A stretch of 64,000 nt of DNA, from the NCBI GenBank assembly GCA_030704615.1, contig CM060732.1, positions 79,068,171-79,132,170 of the forward strand, read 5' to 3'. Both the position numbers and the translations under genes were made by a program. Below the pieces are notes generated by a model. The model searched no databases. It was not told the DNA's origin and worked only from the letters and a program-made list of their open reading frames with translations. Source of the stretch: Takakia lepidozioides (lineage: Eukaryota; Streptophyta; Takakiopsida; Takakiales; Takakiaceae). This document shows positions 55,846-64,000 of the stretch, one piece after another. Each line of letters opens with the position of its first letter. Position 1 is the first letter of the stretch.

Positions 55846-56019
55846 CTGACAATCAACCCTGCCTACCTCCCTCCTGGTACGGGTCTGTTTTTCCCTGTTC
55901 CACTCTGCCATCTCCCTCCCCAATTTTCCCGCACACAGTAGTTTCAGGGCCGTTTCTATGTACAAACCACAAAATAGAAAACATACAAAGCACTGCTGGA
56001 AATAGTAAAAGGGAAGTGA

Positions 56020-57004
56020 ATGGTTAGCAAAGAAGGTTCCAAGTACCAGAATAGCAAAAGCATGAGCGAGGCTTTTGATAGCAAGTCGGACTCATGGGTT
56101 TTTCTCAGAGTCGCCTCCTATGTCTTGTCTTTCGGCAGATGCCCACATGTTTGCATGGTGTATACCCCCGCAACTCGACGCTGGGAAAAAAATCGGCCTC
56201 AAACTACCAAAGGATAATTTAGTATATAGTGCAGATGGAGGCTTATTACTTTGCACATCGGACGAGGGCGATGCTGACTCACCATGGATTGTGTTCAATC
56301 CTCTCTTGAACAGTTCCAGACAATTGCCTGCCCTGCCTCTCGCCAACTCAAGACTTTTGTGGGATGTGGACATGGTGCAGTTGATTGTGGATAGACGCAG
56401 CAAGACCTACAAGGTCATTGCGATATCAACCGAGTATCGCAGGGACGACACTGGGTTACATTGGAGAACACACATGTATGACTCAATATGCGAGCGTTGG
56501 ACCGAGACTGGAAAGATGCTGGCATGTGAAGGGTGCTGGTGCTGTGCAGGAAGTGTGATATGTGGCCCTACTCTCTTCGCTCTATTTTATGGACGCGAGC
56601 ATGACAGCGTTTTGATGGTTTATGACATGGGTACCGGTGTGTGGACTCAAGTTGTTACACAAATGCCTGGTTGTCGTGGAGTTGGTTCCCCTGGACCTGC
56701 TTCTAGGTTTGTAGAGAGTGAGGGGCGCCTATTGCTGGTTGGGATTCTTCACCATCGAGATGATCGACTCGTAGTAGCAATATGGGAGTTCAAAGTTTCT
56801 CCAAAGACTGCAGAGTGGGTGGAGATTGCAAGAACAGCCATTATGTACTACGATTTTCAGGTGGTGAGCCATGACAATTTCATATTCATTTGGACTGGCG
56901 TACCCCATCCAGAAGTTGTGATGTACGACATGAAGGAACACACATGGCCATCCCCTGGATTCTCGGGACCACCTGGTTTACAACCTAGGACCCAGGAATG
57001 CTAG
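56020..57004 (+). pseudogene. F-box/kelch gene copy 1, F-box deleted and frameshifted
   Basis: The flank and leader (ATGGTTAGCAAAGAAGG at 56020) match 60719 upstream of copy 3. Then, at TTCTCAGAG (about 56108), the sequence jumps to TCTTGTCTTTCGGCAG, skipping the roughly 250 bases that encode the F-box in copies 2 and 3. An extra A in GGGAAAAAAATCGG (about 56190) shifts the frame, splitting a short frame (VLSFGRCPHVCMVYTPATRR) from the long one (56075-57004). The latter continues with KIGLKLPKDNLVY, PWIVFNPLLNSSRQLPALPL and PEVVMYDMKEHTW to a stop at 57004. The kelch/galactose-oxidase-like half is intact, but without an F-box it cannot dock to SKP1. Confidence 0.8.
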
Positions 57005-57119
57005 AGTATTCAGATGGTTTTGGTTGGCGGTTTTAGCTTAGGTGCAAAAGTCTAGACAAGCTTTTATTTTCTTTGGACATGATCCAATTCCGTCGGTTTC
57101 TTGTATGGCTTCTTATTTC

Positions 57120-57569
57120 CCTCCCTTTCCATCCTCTATGCTCAGGCATTTGGCAGACATCTCTACGAGGGTAGTAGTTCACCTTCATGTGTAAAAACAC
57201 GTTTGGTTTAATCCAGTTTGGATAGTGTGGGAGTGCACCTACTTTCCAGCTGCCAGGCCTTTTGTCTTGATGCACTTATTCAATCTTGAGACAGATGTAA
57301 GTATGCGAATCTGCTGAAAGGCCTCCTTCATTCAAAATTTGCAGAGCCTCTTTCAGTTGTCCTGCCTGACATATTGTCCTCACCAGCACACAACTGCCAG
57401 AAGAGATCTTGTGGACTCCCTTTCCTCGTCCTCTTTTGAAATAGGCGGACATGCTCGAGGTGCCTGATTTTATGGACTGTGATGCTGCTGCTTCCAGTTG
57501 AACATCTGCCCGTGCAGGTTTCTTGTGGCTATTAATCCACAGTGCCTCATCTAGCCTCCTCGAATGCAT
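57120..57569 (-). pseudogene. PPR gene N-terminal fragment
   Basis: The minus-strand frame 57569-57276 reads TICQAGQLKEALQILNEGGL and SADSHTYICL, co-linear with the start of the intact PPR gene (LLCKAGRLKEALHILKQRGI, ADSNTYVCFL). It continues, broken, to TTLVEMSAKC at about 57150. The same sliver recurs after F-box copy 2 at about 60180-60260 (minus), showing it belongs to the duplicated unit. Confidence 0.8.
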
Positions 57570-57913
57570 CTGGACTCACACTCCATACCTGCCTTCTTTC
57601 TTTCAGCTACTCCTGCGTCTCGACAACAAAAATGTATAGATCCTCCTTGCCCCTAGCAACTGACATTGACAACCTAATATCTATTTAGCAAACACCCCTA
57701 TCTTCAATCTCCGCATATTTACTAGTTTGAAGAAACCTTCATGACTGTCAAGTATAATTGCCAGATTTTGACCATGCGCAATCTCCCTTATATTGTGTCA
57801 AGTATACTTACCAGTAGAATCAACCGCAGAAGAACACCTCCTGTCCCAAGATATTATCCTCTATCCCACAATCCTCCAGAAGGTGTGTTTGAGCAGTTCC
57901 ATTTCGAGTGATC

Positions 57914-58243
57914 TCAGACAACAAACTGCTGTAAGGAAAGACTGAATATTTGAAGACATAACCCAACAAGACCTGCGAAGATGGTCGCACCCATCGTGAA
58001 CTCTTCGCGAATTGCCTTAAATTCTTCTAGTGTAATTCTTCTAGTGTGGCTGCCATCCAAGAGACAAACATCTGCGGCTCGCCTCCAAGACGCAAGAATC
58101 TCCAACCCACAAAGCACGCTGTGATAAATTGGACGCCTCAAAGGCAATGGACAATGAGGAGGACAAAGAACCCCCCAAACTCTGCGGCCACTGTACTTGA
58201 ACCCCCACCGCAGGTCACTTACTGAAATTTCCTTCATACGCAC
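57914..58243 (-). CDS. Unidentified open frame, 109 residues
   Basis: Reads MRMKEISVSDLRWGFKYSG, CPPHCPLPLRRPIYHSVLCG, LEILASWRRAADVCLLDGSH and ITLEEFKAIREEFTMGA, ending in a hydrophobic stretch. Composition is protein-like rather than random, but I do not recognise a family. It could be an exon or fragment of a larger gene; no splice context can be confirmed. Confidence 0.3.
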   Translation of the reverse strand: MRMKEISVSDLRWGFKYSGRRVWGVLCPPHCPLPLRRPIYHSVLCGLEILASWRRAADVCLLDGSHTRRITLEEFKAIREEFTMGATIFAGLVGLCLQIFSLSLQQFVV

Positions 58244-58261
58244 ACTCCAGCCTTCGTTTTG

Positions 58262-58967
58262 ATTCTCTCACTTTCTTTGATTTTGGAGCCGATTAGGTTT
58301 ATTTTGATGTAACTTTCTTGCGGCCTTTGGGATGATCTGCTTGCTATGGTCAGTATTGTCCAGCAGATGCAGGATGCGCTCGATATGCAGAAGTCGTGAT
58401 GCGAGATTTGCAAGCTCTCTAGTAGAGCATGTGAAGGTGGTGATAGTTACTTTTGTCATGATTGTGGTTGCAGGATTTTATCGTGCAAATGTTGCAGTGC
58501 GAATTTATAACTTGTATAATGCTGCAGTGATCCAACGGAAGTGTGCAACGTCAGAGCACCTCAGGAAACTGTGTGGCCTTTGCCTTATTAATCTAGTGAG
58601 TCGTTATTTCGCATGCGCGACCCCCGTTCGCGCGTTTCCCCCCCCCCCCGAGATGCTCTTGGCTTGGTAAGCTTCACTTAGAAGAGCTGATGAAAGAGAA
58701 GCTTGTTTGATGGTTGAGTGTGAGAGGGGGTGTTAGAATTCTCCACACTCGCCTCATTCAATGTAGGACGAGCTCATCACTATTTACTATTGGCGGTTAA
58801 TTTAGTGCGCCGCTAAGTAGGCAGATCTGGTATCTGCTGTATTAATTAGCTTCGTGTCTTTGGGGGCTGTCTCTTCTGGGCCTGTATACAGTGTTTAGGT
58901 AGCTGCAAGTTTCCTTCTTCGTTGTAAGTTTCTATTCCATTAGTTTGAATCCAACAGCCTCCGCAAT
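58262..58967. other. Upstream region of F-box copy 2
   Basis: A C11 run at 58638-58648. No recognised exon. Includes the leader of F-box copy 2. Confidence 0.4.
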
Positions 58968-60071
58968 ATGGAGGAGGAGATTTGGAGCAGGCTCCCATTC
59001 GAGTTAGTGATGGTAGTGTTGGCCTTTTTGCCATATCGAAGTCTTGTCCGCTTTCAGTCGGTTTGCAAGTTGTGGAACGCTCTCCCATCGACCGCTAGTT
59101 TCCAACAACTTTGTCAGCGACTGCCTCTTCTTCACGAAGACTCCTATCTCTTGTCTATCCGCAGATGCCCACATGTTTGCATGTTGTACACCCCCACAAC
59201 TCGACGCTGGCACAAAATCGGCCTCAAACTCCCGAAAGATAATGTTGTACACAGTACTGTGGGTGCTGCAGATGGAGGCTTATTACTTTGCACATCGGAG
59301 AAGGGCGATGCTGACTTATCGTGGATTGTGTTCAATCCTCTCTTGCATAGTTCCAGACAATTGCCTGCCCTGCCTCTCGCCAACTCAAGACTTTTGTGGG
59401 ATGTGGACATGGTGCAGTTGATTGTGGATAGACGTAGCAAGACCTACAAGGTCATTGCGATATCACGAGACCACACTGGTTTACACTGTAGAACACACAT
59501 CTATGACTCAATATGCGAACGTTGGACCGAGACTGGAAAGATGCCGGCATGTGAACGGTTCTGGTCCTGTACAGTATGTGTGATATGCGGCCCTACTCTC
59601 TTTGCTCTGTTTTGTGGACCAAGTGATGACGACTACACTGTGATGGCTTATGACATTGGTGCCGGCGTGTGGACTCGAGTTGCTATACAAATGCCTTTTT
59701 GTTGTGTTGTTCCAACGTTTGTAGAGAGTGAGGGGCGCCTATTGCTAGTTGGGCTTCTTGGGTTTCTTCACGATCGAGATGATCGACTCCTGGTAGCAAT
59801 ATGGGAGTTCAAAGTTTCTACAAAGACTGCAGAGTGGGTGGAGATTGCAAGAATGGAGATCGCAACAAGGGCAACCATGTACCAATATTTTCACGTGGTG
59901 AGCCATGACAATCTCATAGTCATTTGGGCTGGCATACCCACTCCAGAAGTTGTGATGTATGACATGAAGCAACACACATGGGCATCCCCTGTACTCTTGG
60001 AACCACCTGGTTTACCAGCTAGGACCGAGAAATGCGAGAGTACTTGGTGTGGTTTTGGTTGGCGGTTTTAG
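58968..60071 (+). CDS. F-box/kelch-type protein, copy 2 (intact)
   Basis: 367 residues, single exon, start ATG at 58968. The F-box is at about 8-45 (LPFELVMVVLAFLPYRSLVR, FQSVCKLWNALP), the SKP1-binding module of SCF ubiquitin ligases. The rest is a single beta-propeller-like domain of the plant F-box/kelch type: CMLYTPTTRRWHKIGLKLPK, WIVFNPLLHSSRQLPALPLA, YDSICERWTETGKMPAC, AYDIGAGVWTRVAIQMP, ESEGRLLLVGLL, VAIWEFKVSTKTAEWVEIA and PEVVMYDMKQHTW. The propeller would select a substrate, which is unknown. Closest relatives in view are copies 1 and 3. No damage seen. Confidence 0.9.
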   Translation: MEEEIWSRLPFELVMVVLAFLPYRSLVRFQSVCKLWNALPSTASFQQLCQRLPLLHEDSYLLSIRRCPHVCMLYTPTTRRWHKIGLKLPKDNVVHSTVGAADGGLLLCTSEKGDADLSWIVFNPLLHSSRQLPALPLANSRLLWDVDMVQLIVDRRSKTYKVIAISRDHTGLHCRTHIYDSICERWTETGKMPACERFWSCTVCVICGPTLFALFCGPSDDDYTVMAYDIGAGVWTRVAIQMPFCCVVPTFVESEGRLLLVGLLGFLHDRDDRLLVAIWEFKVSTKTAEWVEIARMEIATRATMYQYFHVVSHDNLIVIWAGIPTPEVVMYDMKQHTWASPVLLEPPGLPARTEKCESTWCGFGWRF

Positions 60072-60179
60072 CTTAGGTGCAAAAGTCTAGACAAGTTTTT
60101 CTTTTCTTTGAACATGATCCAACTCCATCAGTTTCTTGTATGGCTTCTTATTTCCCTCCCTTTGCATCCTCTATACTCA

Positions 60180-60260
60180 GGCATTTGGCAGACATCTCCA
60201 CGAGGGTAGTAGTCAGAATCACATTTGGTACACTTCCAGCTTTCACAATGTGAGCGTGGA
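60180..60260 (-). pseudogene. PPR sliver in the duplicated flank
   Basis: GCATTTGGCAGACATCTCCA and following bases are the minus-strand L motif of a PPR (TTLVEMSAKC), parallel to the sliver after F-box copy 1 at about 57145. The sequence from GCAAAAGTCTAGACAAG (60078; 57041 in copy 1) onward is nearly identical in both places. Confidence 0.7.
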
Positions 60261-60895
60261 CATCGATACAGCTGAGGAGGTACTGTCAGCTTTAGTTGCT
60301 TGATTTATGTGCAATGTAACCACTTATAAAGCTGCACAATTACTTTGGAGCGTGTCTGTATGCAGCCTTGGTATGTTGAAGCACTGCCATTTTATATAGC
60401 ATACAGAACCCCCTAAGATTACAAAGTCAAGTGGATTCGTGAATCTACGTTAGAGATGTGTGTCAAGCGCCCAGGCTTCATTGGATCGATGCAGCTTCCC
60501 ACGAACTATTCACCGTAAACACCAACAAACACACTGCTGTCTCTGACCTCCGTGCAGAACAAGAGATGGAGTGTCCGACCCGCCAGTGTATCCAGCTTCC
60601 ACTCTGACATCTCCCTCCCGATTTCACGCACACAGTTTCAGGGTTTATGTGTACAAACTACAAACCACAAAAACAGGTAACTTCTACAAAGCACGGCTGG
60701 AAATAGTAAAAGGGAAGTGAATGGTTAGCAAAGAAGGTTCAAGTACCAGAATAGCAAAAGCATGAGCGAGGCTTTTGATAGCAAGTCGGACTCACGGGTA
60801 TTCTCAGAGTAGTCTTTCTATCCCTTCTTCTCTTTCCCTCACTCCGTGTTAGGATCACAAGAACACAATTGGAGAGGTTTTGTCGCGTCGGCAAC

Positions 60896-61960
60896 ATGGA
60901 GGAGATTTGGCTCCCATTCGAGTTAGTGATGGTAGTGTTGGCCTTTTTGCCATATCGAAGTCTTGTCCGCTTTCAGTCGGTTTGCAAGTTGTGGAATTCT
61001 CTCCCATCGACTGCTCGTTTCCAACAACTCTGTCAGCAACTCCCTCTTCACCAGGACTCCTATCTCTTGTCTTTCGGCAGAAGCCGACAGGTTTGCATGT
61101 CGTATACCCCCACCACTCGACGCTGGCACAAAATCGGCCTCAAACTCCCGAAAGATAATTTAGTATACACAGTTGATGCTGCAGATGGAGGCTTAATTTG
61201 CACAATGCACCAGGGCCATGGTGCCTTATCATTAATTGTGTACAATCCTCTCTTGAACAGTTCCAGACGATTGCCTACCCTGCCTCCTGTCAACTCAATA
61301 CATGTGGACAAGGTGCACTTGATTGTGGATAGACGCAGCAACACCTACAAGATCATTGTGGTATCAAACGAGTATCGCAGGGACGGCACTGGGTTACGTT
61401 GGAGAACACACATCTACGACTCAACATGCGAGCGTTGGACCGAGACTGGAAAGATGCCGGCATGTGAAGGGTGGTGGTACTGTGCAGGAAGTGTGATATG
61501 TGGCCCTACTTTCTTCGCTCTAATTCGTGGACGAGAGCATGACAGCGTTTTGATGGCTTATGACATGGGTGCCGGTGTGTGGACTCAAGTTGCTATACAA
61601 ATGCCTCGGTATTGTTTTGCTCCAAGGTTTGTAGAGAGTGAGGGGCGCCTATTGCTAGTTGGGCTTCTTCACCATCGACATGATCCACTCTTAGCAATAT
61701 GGGAGTTCAAAGTTTCTACAAAGACTGCAGAGTGGGTGGAGATTGCAAGAAGGGAGTTCGCAACAAAGGCCACCATGTACGACTATTTTCACGTGGTGAG
61801 CCATGACAATCTCATAGTCATTTGGGCTGGCATACCCAATCCAGAAGTTGTGTTGTATGACATGAAGCAACACACATGGACATCTGTACAGACTGGGACC
61901 AAGGAATGCCACAGTGTTCAGGGTTTGGTTATCGGTCTTAGTTTAGGTGCAAAAGTCTAG
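60896..61960 (+). CDS. F-box/kelch-type protein, copy 3 (intact)
   Basis: 354 residues from ATG 60896 (the frame is open a little upstream, without an ATG). The F-box region (PFELVMVVLAFLPYRSLVRF, SVCKLWNSLPSTARF) is near the N-terminus, and the same propeller repeats as copy 2 follow: YTPTTRRWHKIGLKLPKDN, VYNPLLNSSRRLPTLPPVN, YDSTCERWTETGKMPAC, AYDMGAGVWTQVAIQMP and PEVVLYDMKQHTW. It differs from copy 2 by small indels and substitutions in the predicted loops. The leader shares ATGGTTAGCAAAGAAGG (60719) with copy 1. 3' of the stop the unit is cut and joined to a PPR DYW fragment. Confidence 0.9.
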   Translation: MEEIWLPFELVMVVLAFLPYRSLVRFQSVCKLWNSLPSTARFQQLCQQLPLHQDSYLLSFGRSRQVCMSYTPTTRRWHKIGLKLPKDNLVYTVDAADGGLICTMHQGHGALSLIVYNPLLNSSRRLPTLPPVNSIHVDKVHLIVDRRSNTYKIIVVSNEYRRDGTGLRWRTHIYDSTCERWTETGKMPACEGWWYCAGSVICGPTFFALIRGREHDSVLMAYDMGAGVWTQVAIQMPRYCFAPRFVESEGRLLLVGLLHHRHDPLLAIWEFKVSTKTAEWVEIARREFATKATMYDYFHVVSHDNLIVIWAGIPNPEVVLYDMKQHTWTSVQTGTKECHSVQGLVIGLSLGAKV

Positions 61961-61967
61961 ACAAGCT

Positions 61968-62230
61968 GTTGCATTGAGGTCAACAGGCAAGTGCATGCAG
62001 TGAAGACAAAGTGCATCCGCGTGTGAAGGAAATCCATGGAGAGGTTCAGAGATTGTCTGGGCAGATGAAGGAGGCTGGGTACGTGCCAGACACAGGATTT
62101 GTATCGCATGATGTGAATAATGTGGAGGAGGAGATGAAGGAATTCTCTCTTTGCCACCACAGTGAGAAGCTGCCCATGCCTTTGGGGCTCATCAGCACCC
62201 CTGCTGGAACTAGTCTCCACTCCACAAGAT
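61968..62230 (+). pseudogene. PPR DYW-domain fragment joined to F-box copy 3
   Basis: CCIEVNRQVHA, then, in a frame open from 62011, RVKEIHGEVQRLSGQMKEAG, YVPDTGFVSHDVNNVEEEMK and CHHSEKLPMPLGLISTPAGT. The HSE motif is intact, but the upstream PPRs and the downstream zinc-site and DYW part are absent. It begins right after GTCTAGACAAGCT, which also ends the F-box unit; GCT/GTTGCATTGAGGTCAACAGG is matched at 55551 in the other DYW relic. Confidence 0.82.
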
Positions 62231-63409
62231 CACCAACAATTTTTGGGTTGTTCATCTCAAAGACTGGATAACCCAGCAATGTGAATGACAGTTTTGTTCT
62301 TGAATATAATTTTGTAAAGGAGATATAGGATACTGACACCGACCACAATTCTTCGTGGCGACCATCTGCTCCAGTGCAGAACTCCTGAAGCCAAAACTTA
62401 GAATCCAAATCACACCCGAATTATAAACCAGGCAGAGTGTTGCTTTTCTAACTTCCTTTCTTGTATACGTGATACATGGGTTTTATATCTTGTTTGGATT
62501 GTTATATGTAGTGGTTTACTGTGGCAAAATTAGTGCCTATCATCTTTCCCCTCCACAAACACTGTCTGACCCCATCCATCTATGTCACAAATAAGTAAAC
62601 TTTTGGATAGTGGAATTTTGAGTACATAAAGAGTGTTATGGATCTCACCTACTCTCCTCTTAGTGAGGGGGTCATCTGGTCAAGCTGTGGATGACTATTT
62701 AGGGTCCCTTAGGATAGCCAAAATGACAGGCATGCAAAAACAACTTCCGTGAACTGTGCAGAGATGCAAAAAAAATCAATGGTAGTTGAAAGTGATGAAA
62801 TCACAAATACAAAGGAGGGGAAGCAAGCCGGCCATGTGCCAGTCATGGGTCTAACAGATTTTACCTGTCAATTCACTTCTCTTTTCACTATCTGCTTAAA
62901 AAGAACTCCGTTGGGATAGGAGATCACAAATACAAGCACACCCGAGAACTTTTCTCCCATCGGCAACAACTGCGTTGGAGTTCCAGGGAATTACAGCACA
63001 AGGAGAGCACAACCACACCCGTGCAGGGTGGTCATGAATATTCTGAGGTGATAATAAGCACCCATGTTTAGCACATTCTTCTCATGTACAACATCCTCTT
63101 CCTTGGGGCTCTTGTAAACTCTGTACTGGAGCAATTCAATGCATAGGTAAACAACAAGAAAGTTTCTCTCAATTTCTTTATCACCGACTTGTACAACCTC
63201 TGGTGCTTCCAGGTCTTGTCTTCACTTGCTCACAACCACGAAATCAGCTGGAGACTTGCGGACAACTTACAAGATATGGAGATGATCAAGCTGTCACTAG
63301 TGATCTTTTCTTTCTTTCTCAGTCGATGAGGGGCCCTCTGGATCACAATCTGCCTGGTTGGATGGGGAAACACACTCTCTGGATATTCCAGGGCATGAAT
63401 CTTGGATAG
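62231..63409. other. Intergenic, no gene recognised
   Basis: No homologous exon on either strand. Confidence 0.4.
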
Positions 63410-63439
63410 AGGAAGAGGAGGAGGAGGAGGAGGAGGAGG
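63410..63439. repeat. (GGA)n microsatellite
   Basis: Thirty bases of nearly pure GAG/GGA triplets. Confidence 0.9.
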
Positions 63440-63629
63440 TGCCAAAGCATTTTTAAATTTTTCAAAATTTCAAAATAATAAAAGTAACGTTCGCTAATAT
63501 CCAGGAACGAATGTACGATAACAGTGTGCAGTGGATGTGGATGAGATCTCTGACTGAGTCAGTTAGGTGATATACGGACACGTGTGGGTTCTTGGAAAGT
63601 GCGGTTCAGAAGAGAGTCTAGAGCGTCCC

Positions 63630-64000
63630 AAGAATGAGGCGTGTTCTAGGAAGGATTTGATGCGGGCGAAGAATGTTGCACCACAAATTGGAAGCTGCAG
63701 CTCACTGGCGGAAGCAGAGCAGATCGATGTGTGAGTAATCTTATTCCTGTGCCTGTAATTTTTTTGTTTGCTTGTAGGAGGACGGGAAGAAAGCAATTGA
63801 TTCGTGTGAAGACCGTGTTATGAAGAATAGAACTGCAGCTCACTGGCAGCAGCAGCAGCGGAACAGATGGATGTGTAAGTAACCCCCTTCTTGTGCCTTG
63901 TTAACATTCTTGTCTTTCTCGTGCTTTTCTACGCGAGGATGGGAAGAAGCATCTGAGGTGCTTGAAGAATGTTTGGATAAGAGATTGGAAACAGTCAGGA
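63630..64000 (+). repeat. Three tandem exon-like repeats at the window edge
   Basis: Units of about 140-155 bases aligned on GAAGAATG: 63669, 63822 (GAAGAATA) and 63964. Each contains GATGGGAAGAAGC-like or GGACGGGAAGAAAGC sequence. The first two contain CTGCAGCTCACTGGC and end at GAT(C/G)GATGT followed by a donor-like GTGAGT (63741) or GTAAGT (63874). AG acceptors (TTGTAG, ACGCGAG) precede units two and three. Unit 2 could read DGKKAIDSCEDRVMKNRTAA. They look like duplicated exons of a gene that continues past 64000; product unknown. Confidence 0.5.

Noticed and set aside
1-64000. CRISPR arrays, tRNA or rRNA genes, bacterial operons
   Set aside because: No spaced identical short repeats, no cloverleaf I could recognise and no rRNA signature; the window is eukaryotic nuclear DNA.

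Overview
This is nuclear DNA of a land plant, about 64 kb. The genes have spliceosomal GT-AG introns. There are PLS-class pentatricopeptide (PPR) genes with E/DYW remnants, F-box/kelch genes, a plant-type organellar Twinkle and a plant-type CCCH protein, all set in degraded retroelements. The expanded PLS-PPR families, with very regular triplets of about 101 residues, and a Ty3/gypsy relic that carries its own DNA cytosine methyltransferase suggest a seed-free plant (lycophyte, fern or bryophyte). I cannot name the species from sequence alone.

Layout. 1-5059 (-): 217-bp tandem repeats, then nine exons of the pre-rRNA methyltransferase SPB1, whose 3' end lies outside the window. 5804-8275 (+): the complete four-exon gene for TSR2, the escort of ribosomal protein eS26, divergent from SPB1 across a 744-bp shared promoter with a telo-box. 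10523-13219 (+): last exons of an unidentified coiled-coil protein. 13830-19225: a PPR relic, an aromatic amino acid decarboxylase pseudogene (-) and LINE pieces. 19265-30144: a scrambled Ty3/gypsy element (gag zinc knuckle, protease, methyltransferase, RNase H tail, integrase, PHD finger, LTRs) rearranged together with a broken PPR gene. 30387-36650: two copies of a PIF/Harbinger-like MITE, minisatellites and a short methyltransferase shard. 37706-43092 (+): ten-exon CCCH zinc-finger gene. 44550-46706 (-): intact, intronless TWINKLE primase-helicase. 47790-50401 (-): a PPR gene whose E/DYW end is cut off by a 43-bp insertion. 51060-52926 (-): unidentified gene. 53940-62230: an acetyltransferase pseudogene and a tandem array of three F-box/kelch genes interleaved with PPR fragments. 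63630-64000: tandem exon-like repeats running off the edge.

How the genes relate. SPB1 and TSR2 both serve ribosome assembly (rRNA 2'-O-methylation and eS26 delivery) and share one promoter region. TWINKLE and the PPR family serve organelle DNA replication and organelle RNA processing or editing. Most of the remaining sequence is repeat turnover. One LINE family has left 3'-end fragments in introns of nearly every gene. PPR copies have been duplicated, inverted and truncated repeatedly. The most unusual content is the methyltransferase-bearing gypsy relic with a PHD finger at its integrase end, and the inversion junction that splits both that element and a PPR gene at once.
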